Below are positions 7,454 to 11,629 of a stretch of 11,629 nt of DNA, in pieces. A model generated the notes under the pieces. It ran no database searches, was not told the origin of the DNA, and saw nothing but the letters and a program-made list of their open reading frames with translations. Origin of the DNA: Kiritimatiellales bacterium (GTDB taxonomy: Bacteria > Verrucomicrobiota > Kiritimatiellia > Kiritimatiellales > Pontiellaceae). Made by a program: the position numbers and the translations under genes. The stretch is from the NCBI GenBank assembly GCA_030621805.1, contig JAUXGY010000024.1, positions 1 through 11,629 of the forward strand, written 5' to 3'. Numbering within the stretch: position 1 is the stretch's first letter; the number at the start of each line of letters is the position of its first letter.

Positions 7454-8386
7454 ATGGCTGTTGCCTCCGTTATCTCCACCTCCGCACCGGGCAGCCTGAT
7501 GCTGCTGGGTGAACATGCCGTACTCCATGGGAAGCGCGCGCTCGTCTGCGCAATCAACCGGAGAATCAGCGTCCAGCTGATTCCGGTTGCGGACGATTCG
7601 GTGGAAATTGCGTCCGAACTCGGGGAATACCAAAGCCTGCTTTTCGATCTCGCGGAACATCCGTCTTTCAAATTCGTGCTACAGGCTATTAAGCAGCATC
7701 GTGATCGAATCCCATCTGGTTTTAAGCTAAAGATCGATTCTGAGTTTTCGGCCGATATCGGTTTCGGTTCTTCTGCGGCGGTGACGGTTGCAACGCATGC
7801 CGCATTGATGAAATGGGTAGACGGAACCGAGCCGAGCAAGGAGGAACTTTTTGCCTGTGCCCTCGAAACCGTGCACGCCGTGCAGGGCAGGGGGTCGGGT
7901 GCGGATCTGGCCGCGAGCATCTTTGGAAGCATCGTAGGCTATAGCACCATGCCGGAGTTTCAGGTGGTGGAGGTGGTCCTCCCGCTGACGGCGGTTTATT
8001 GCGGATACAAAACTCCGACGGCCGAGGTCATCCAAACGGTGGAGGGTTTACGCAGGGCGGATCCCACTAGATACGACCGGATTTTTTCGGAGATCGACAT
8101 AGGCGTACAGGACGCCCTCGTCGCATTGGGTGAGGGGGACCGGATACGGCTGGGTCTTGTTCTCGACCGCAACCAGCAATTGATGGACGAAATGGGCGTC
8201 AATACTCCGGAACTTCAGGACATCGTGGCGGCGTTGCGGAACGATCCCGCAATCCGCGGCGCAAAGATTTCCGGCTCGGGTCTCGGTGACTGCGCCGTCG
8301 GAATCGGCCATTCAAGGTTGAATGGGTTGGATTATCCGGTCTATCATCTGAAAATAACCTCAGACGGATGCAGATATCATGAGTGA
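7454..8386 (+). CDS. Second GHMP kinase, probable phosphomevalonate or mevalonate kinase
   Basis: A 310-residue GHMP-family kinase directly after the mevalonate kinase-like gene. The N-terminus APGSLMLLGEHAVLHGK (11-27) resembles mevalonate kinase, but Ser14 stands where Lys is usual. The ATP loop ADIGFGSSAA (100-109) keeps GSSAA but lacks the usual Pro and first Gly. QGRGSGADLAASIFGS (144-159) recalls the GSG-D-AA signature of phosphomevalonate kinases, with Asp151 the probable base. The C-terminal KISGSGLGDCAVG (271-283) fits the third GHMP motif. Since the neighbour already looks like mevalonate kinase, phosphomevalonate kinase is the natural guess. A second mevalonate kinase, or an enzyme phosphorylating another position, is possible. 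A decarboxylase is less likely, because the GSSAA loop is of kinase type. No clear ribosome site precedes ATG 7454, suggesting coupling. The stop overlaps the channel gene by 8 nt. Confidence 0.75.
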   Translation: MAVASVISTSAPGSLMLLGEHAVLHGKRALVCAINRRISVQLIPVADDSVEIASELGEYQSLLFDLAEHPSFKFVLQAIKQHRDRIPSGFKLKIDSEFSADIGFGSSAAVTVATHAALMKWVDGTEPSKEELFACALETVHAVQGRGSGADLAASIFGSIVGYSTMPEFQVVEVVLPLTAVYCGYKTPTAEVIQTVEGLRRADPTRYDRIFSEIDIGVQDALVALGEGDRIRLGLVLDRNQQLMDEMGVNTPELQDIVAALRNDPAIRGAKISGSGLGDCAVGIGHSRLNGLDYPVYHLKITSDGCRYHE

Positions 8387-9188
8387 TCCTAGTTTTAAAG
8401 AACGGCTCTACACCATTATTTTTGAAGCGGATACCCCCGCCGGAAAGTTATTCGATGTGCTGTTGTTTGTGGCCATCATGGTTAGCGTCGGGCTGACCAT
8501 GCTCAGCAGCGTGCATTCTATATACGCATCCCATAGCACCTTGCTGCTCACATTGAATGCCTTGTTCACCGTGTTGTTCACGATTGAGTATGGCTTGCGG
8601 TTGTATTGTGCCCCCAAATCGATCCGCTATGCCCGTAGCTTTTTTGGAGTAGTCGATCTGCTGGCCATTCTTCCGTTCTATCTGGGTTTGTTTATTTCTG
8701 GAACCCGCTTCCTCGATGTTATCAAAGTGCTGCGGATGCTCCGTATCTTTCGGGTTCTCAAAATGGCGCAGTATGTTGGTGAAGCCGATCTATTGATGAA
8801 CGCGTTGACGGCTAGTCGCCGCAAGATCGGAATCTTTGTGGTGGCCGTCCTGTCCATCGTGGTTATTCTTGGTTCGCTCATGTACATTATCGAGGGTGAA
8901 GCCAACGGTTTTACGAGCATTCCAAAATCGGTCTACTGGGCCATCGTCACGCTCACGACCGTTGGCTATGGCGATATTTCTCCACATACACCCGTGGGCC
9001 AAGCTTTGGCCGCCTTTATCATGATTATGGGGTATAGCATCATCGCTGTACCCACGGGGATCATCACGGCCGACCTCATCATCGGTGCCGAGCGCCGGGA
9101 AAAGACCCGTACGTGCAATGCCTGCGGGCATGCCGAACACGATGCCGATGCCATCTTCTGCAAGCAATGCGGCGCAAAGATGGCGTAG
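8379..9188 (+). CDS. Voltage-gated-type potassium channel with C-terminal zinc ribbon
   Basis: A 269-residue inner-membrane channel subunit, expected to form tetramers. Six membrane segments are visible: S1 near residues 24-43, S2 near 52-73, S3 near 88-106, the voltage-sensor-like S4, S5 near 148-170, and S6 near 205-228. S4 has a basic residue at every third position: Lys116, Arg119, Arg122, Arg125, Lys128. The selectivity filter TVGYGD (194-199) is perfect for potassium. After S6 comes a short basic linker and a four-cysteine zinc ribbon, C246-X2-C249-X11-C261-X2-C264, at the very end. No RCK or cyclic-nucleotide domain is present. Its ATG lies inside the end of the second GHMP kinase gene (ATGAGTGA), so it is probably translated from the mevalonate operon message. 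A link to isoprenoid synthesis is unproven; it may simply share transcription. Confidence 0.9.
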   Translation: MSDPSFKERLYTIIFEADTPAGKLFDVLLFVAIMVSVGLTMLSSVHSIYASHSTLLLTLNALFTVLFTIEYGLRLYCAPKSIRYARSFFGVVDLLAILPFYLGLFISGTRFLDVIKVLRMLRIFRVLKMAQYVGEADLLMNALTASRRKIGIFVVAVLSIVVILGSLMYIIEGEANGFTSIPKSVYWAIVTLTTVGYGDISPHTPVGQALAAFIMIMGYSIIAVPTGIITADLIIGAERREKTRTCNACGHAEHDADAIFCKQCGAKMA

Positions 9189-9202
9189 CCTTAAGGGGTT
9201 CC

Positions 9203-9221
9203 ATACTGTAAATTATTGTAT
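9203..9221. other. Weak AT-rich inverted repeat between convergent genes
   Basis: In the 70-bp gap between the channel and the minus-strand secreted protein, ATACTGTAA and TTATTGTAT form an imperfect inverted repeat with two mismatched positions and almost no loop. It lacks a GC-rich stem and a T-run, so I do not call it a terminator. It is the only structured element seen in this gap. Confidence 0.15.
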
Positions 9222-9258
9222 AGACACTCTAATCAATTTCATCATTTCCTCTAAAATC

Positions 9259-10167
9259 CTACTTCTTCCGCATGGCATCGATCTGGATTTCGAGTTCCGG
9301 TGTCAGCCACATTTCCTGCGTGAGGGTAAACTTGTCCGACTTAACGAAGGCCTTTTCCACGGCGAGGCGATCTTTGGTGAGGTAGGTCTTGAGGAGCAGG
9401 ACATGGTTGGCGCCGACCCCGGAAATGAAGAGGCTAGGTTCTTCGATGCCTAGCGTCTTTAACTCGGTGGCGAGCTCGGCTTTGTAGGCCTCCGCATCGT
9501 CCGTACCGCCTTTAAATATAAATATTTTGGGCCGGCTCGACGGCATGTCGAGATACTTGTCGCTGTTAGGAGGGGGCGTCCCGGTCATATCGGCATAGAT
9601 TTCGAAGGTGGCAATGGAGTCTTCCTCCTTCAGTTTTTTATCGAGGATCTGGGTCGTGCGATCATGCGAATCTTCGAGGGATTCGACGATGCGATCATAG
9701 AGGCTGTGTTCGCGGCTGGAGGCGGCTACGTTGAGTAACAGGGCCACCACTTCGTCCGACTTGTGGTTGATTTGTGCAAGCCCATGGTAGACGGCGTTGA
9801 AGCGGACGTCGGCGGATTCGTCCTGCGCAAGCTTCATGAGCAGTTCCACGGCTTCCGGGTTGGGCTTGTCCAACCCCGCCACCAGGTTTTGCCCCATGAT
9901 CCGCGCCGCGACGCTACGCACCGGGGTGGCCTTGTCTTCCGCGCAGACCTTGAAGCCGGGCATGAAGCTTTCATCGACCCCGCCTTTTACTTTCCCTTGG
10001 GTGATCATGGCCAGCGAATGCAGCTTCATGCCGGAGTGACCGATCACCAGCATTTCCTGGATCGAGATGGTTTTCGGGGCGGTCGGTGCATTGGTCGACG
10101 CGACGGGCAATTCCGCCATCGCAACGGATGCAGTGGTCAAAGCTAAGCAAAGGGTTCTCTTTATCAT
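9259..10167 (-). CDS. Secreted HEAT-repeat-like protein of unknown function
   Basis: A 302-residue protein with an N-terminal signal peptide: basic MIKR, a hydrophobic run, and a likely signal peptidase I site after AMA (residue 18). A Pro/Ala/Thr linker follows. Residues about 78-170 are helical and repeat-like, with two HEAT-type signatures, TPVRSVAARIMGQ (81-93) and ADVRFNAVYHGLAQI (119-133), which usually form a protein-binding solenoid. The C-terminal third (about 205-302) is a separate mixed segment without a recognised motif and ends in EIQIDAMRKK. No enzyme motif is visible. AGGAGA 8 nt before the ATG fixes the start. It converges with the channel gene and is divergent from another secreted protein, with which it may share control. 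Location is outside the inner membrane, by inference; no lipobox Cys follows the signal. Confidence 0.75.
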   Translation of the reverse strand: MIKRTLCLALTTASVAMAELPVASTNAPTAPKTISIQEMLVIGHSGMKLHSLAMITQGKVKGGVDESFMPGFKVCAEDKATPVRSVAARIMGQNLVAGLDKPNPEAVELLMKLAQDESADVRFNAVYHGLAQINHKSDEVVALLLNVAASSREHSLYDRIVESLEDSHDRTTQILDKKLKEEDSIATFEIYADMTGTPPPNSDKYLDMPSSRPKIFIFKGGTDDAEAYKAELATELKTLGIEEPSLFISGVGANHVLLLKTYLTKDRLAVEKAFVKSDKFTLTQEMWLTPELEIQIDAMRKK

Positions 10168-10175
10168 TAAAGGGG

Positions 10176-10181
10176 TCTCCT
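10176..10181 (-). promoter_or_regulatory. Ribosome-binding site of the HEAT-like gene
   Basis: Read on the minus strand, AGGAGA lies 8 nt before the ATG at 10167. It supports the start that begins with the signal peptide. Confidence 0.65.
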
Positions 10182-10198
10182 AAATCTTAAAGCGAATG

Positions 10199-10227
10199 AA
10201 GATAGGTAATGAATGACTCAAAAACAA
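10199..10227 (-). promoter_or_regulatory. Candidate sigma-70-type promoter of the HEAT-like gene
   Basis: On the minus strand TTGTTT (10222-10227) and TATCTT (10199-10204) are spaced by exactly 17 nt. They match three and four of six consensus bases. The start would be near 10192, giving a leader of roughly 25 nt that includes the ribosome site. It lies in the 166-bp divergent region 10168-10333; I found no equally good pair for the plus-strand gene there. Confidence 0.35.
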
Positions 10228-10322
10228 GAAACATTGATTGCAACTCGCTTTTTATTGTCGCAATCTCAAACCTAATTCTACCCGTCGTGAGTTGGCGGGG
10301 TGGGGAATGGGACCTATCAAAC

Positions 10323-10327
10323 AGGAG
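10323..10327 (+). promoter_or_regulatory. Ribosome-binding site of the right-edge gene
   Basis: AGGAG ends 6 nt before ATG 10334. It decides the start of the open-ended secreted protein. Confidence 0.7.
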
Positions 10328-10333
10328 AAAAAC

Positions 10334-11629
10334 ATGAAGTGGATTAGAGGAATATGTCTTGCAGCCGTCGTTAGCCTATTTGTCGGAAGCACGGCGGTGG
10401 CCGGGATGGAAATTGAAAAACCGGTGGTGCTCGACGATGCGCTACTCACGGTTACGGTGTCGGATCTGCACGGATTGATTGATGGCGTGGGTTCCGTGGC
10501 CTCCCAGATTTCGCCGATGATGAGCGGCATGATGCTTAAAAGCATGATCGGCACGCAGATCGGAGATCCGGGACTGACCGGGATTGTGCCGGGCACAGGC
10601 TTGGCCGTGGTGGCGCTGGATGCGACCAATGTGTTTGCCATCATTGAGATGAACGAAGCGCAGATGCCTGCCTGTACGAATGTCCTTGCCGCGAAAGGAA
10701 TACCGTTTAAATATAGCGAGGGGGTATTGGTTGTGGGCCAGACCATCGATCATGTCGCCAAGGGCGAGGCCTATGCCGATGCCGTGAAAAACACGCTGTT
10801 GGCTAAGCGTAGCCCGACGTTACGCATCGCGCTGAAACCTTCCGAAAGCATCGCTAAAAACGATGAGAAAATCCAGGGTTTGTTGCAGATGATGCCCATG
10901 ATGATGGGTATGGGCATCCAGCAGAATCCGGGCACCACGCCGGAAGCGATCGAGGGTATAACCAAGCTTTTGGAGGGCGAGGTGCGCGTCCTCCTGTCGT
11001 TGGCCAAGCAAATCGAATCCGCCGAGATTACCCTGACGCCTGCCAATGGATCTATCCGGATCAACGAGGTTTATTCTCCCGTTCCGGGGAGCAATCTGGC
11101 CGACTTCTGCAACTCGCCCAAAATCAACAAATGGAACCCGAAGCTGCATTCGGGCTTGCTGGACGAAGGCGCCATCCAACTCGACTTTTGCCTCGCCAGC
11201 CCAGAGGCTTTGTCGACCCTCTACATAGCCGAGGCCGACCAGTTGCTTAAGGAGATGGAACTGGATGCCGAGAAGACAAAAACGCTTATAGAGTCCATGA
11301 AAAAGTGGATGGAGGTCTATGGAGGAACAGGCTGTGAAAGCATTCTTTCCGATAATGCGAGCGGCCTTGATGCGAGTATTCTACTGGAGGTCAAAGATGA
11401 GGCCGCGGCGCTAGAGTTGCTTAAAACCATACAGACGGATATGGCGGTGCTCACCGAACTCTACAAAAGCTTTGGCATGCAGATGGTGTTCGATTTCAGG
11501 GAAAATGTTCGTGAACACGCCGGTGTGAAGATCCACCAGCTCAAGATGAACATGTCTATGGAGCAGATGTCCGCCGAGGAACAAGAGCCATTCGATGCTA
11601 TGGGTCTGACCAATATGCAATATGAAATC
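10334..11629 (+). CDS. Secreted protein of unknown function (3' end beyond window)
   Basis: An uninterrupted frame of 432 codons runs from ATG 10334 to the right edge without a stop, so the true C-terminus is not seen. It begins with a clear signal peptide, MKWIRG followed by a hydrophobic core and a likely cleavage near AVAG (residues 22-25). The mature part starts EIEKPVVLDDALLTVTVSDL. It contains a methionine-rich patch (QMMPMMMGMGI, near residues 184-194) and few cysteines. The rest is a mix of acidic helices and short strands with no membrane segment after the signal. The style recalls large periplasmic proteins of unknown role in PVC bacteria, such as DUF3352-like ones, but I cannot assign a family. 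The good AGGAG site fixes the start. It is divergent from the secreted HEAT-like gene, which hints at a shared role in the envelope. Confidence 0.8.
   Translation, partial: MKWIRGICLAAVVSLFVGSTAVAGMEIEKPVVLDDALLTVTVSDLHGLIDGVGSVASQISPMMSGMMLKSMIGTQIGDPGLTGIVPGTGLAVVALDATNVFAIIEMNEAQMPACTNVLAAKGIPFKYSEGVLVVGQTIDHVAKGEAYADAVKNTLLAKRSPTLRIALKPSESIAKNDEKIQGLLQMMPMMMGMGIQQNPGTTPEAIEGITKLLEGEVRVLLSLAKQIESAEITLTPANGSIRINEVYSPVPGSNLADFCNSPKINKWNPKLHSGLLDEGAIQLDFCLASPEALSTLYIAEADQLLKEMELDAEKTKTLIESMKKWMEVYGGTGCESILSDNASGLDASILLEVKDEAAALELLKTIQTDMAVLTELYKSFGMQMVFDFRENVREHAGVKIHQLKMNMSMEQMSAEEQEPFDAMGLTNMQYEI

Noticed and set aside
9189..9258. Intrinsic terminator between the convergent genes
   Set aside because: Only a weak AT-rich imperfect repeat and no T-run; not enough to call a terminator.
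9259..9453. Plus-strand coding sequence continuing past the channel gene
   Set aside because: The frame from 9085 overlaps the channel's zinc ribbon and then runs antisense to the HEAT-like gene; no homology or start signal.
10252..10746. Minus-strand open frame of 164 codons upstream of the HEAT-like gene
   Set aside because: Antisense to the start and signal peptide of the right-edge secreted gene, which has a good ribosome site and a continuous 432-codon frame.

Overview
The window reads as a chromosomal stretch from a bacterium of the PVC group (Planctomycetes, Verrucomicrobia, Kiritimatiellota, Lentisphaerae), perhaps Kiritimatiellota-like. The pointers are a Tat-exported Gfo/Idh/MocA oxidoreductase, secreted proteins of unknown role, a HEAT-repeat-type secreted protein and moderately high GC. 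This placement is inferred from gene types only. Gene density is high; no stretch above 300 bases lacks a gene. I saw no tRNA, rRNA, CRISPR array, insertion sequence or phage gene.

Layout: (1) positions 2-181 hold the 3' end of an unrecognised, lower-GC gene that enters from the left. (2) 240-2774 encodes HrpB, a DEAH/RHA-type helicase with the DEFH box and the HrpB C-terminal domain. (3) 2840-4198 encodes a Tat-signal Gfo/Idh/MocA oxidoreductase behind an ideal Shine-Dalgarno site and a perfect TATAAT box. (4) 4258-9188 is the centrepiece: five tightly packed plus-strand genes, namely type 2 isopentenyl-diphosphate isomerase, HMG-CoA synthase, a mevalonate kinase-like GHMP kinase, a second, divergent GHMP kinase, and a voltage-gated-type potassium channel ending in a zinc ribbon. 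Junctions are a 17-nt overlap, gaps of 3 nt, and an 8-nt overlap, so they are probably cotranscribed. (5) 9259-10167 on the minus strand encodes a secreted HEAT-like protein. (6) A 166-bp divergent intergenic region leads to a second secreted protein of unknown function, which starts at 10334 and is still open at the right edge.

Functionally, region 4 is a partial mevalonate pathway for isoprenoid precursors. HMG-CoA synthase makes HMG-CoA, the GHMP kinases phosphorylate mevalonate and probably phosphomevalonate, and the isomerase interconverts IPP and DMAPP. HMG-CoA reductase and diphosphomevalonate decarboxylase are not in the window and must lie elsewhere if the route is complete. The most notable points are the atypical ATP-site sequence of the second GHMP kinase, the coupling of an ion channel to the pathway genes, and the channel's C-terminal zinc ribbon. 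I see no clear evidence of a wholly new defence or mobile system here.
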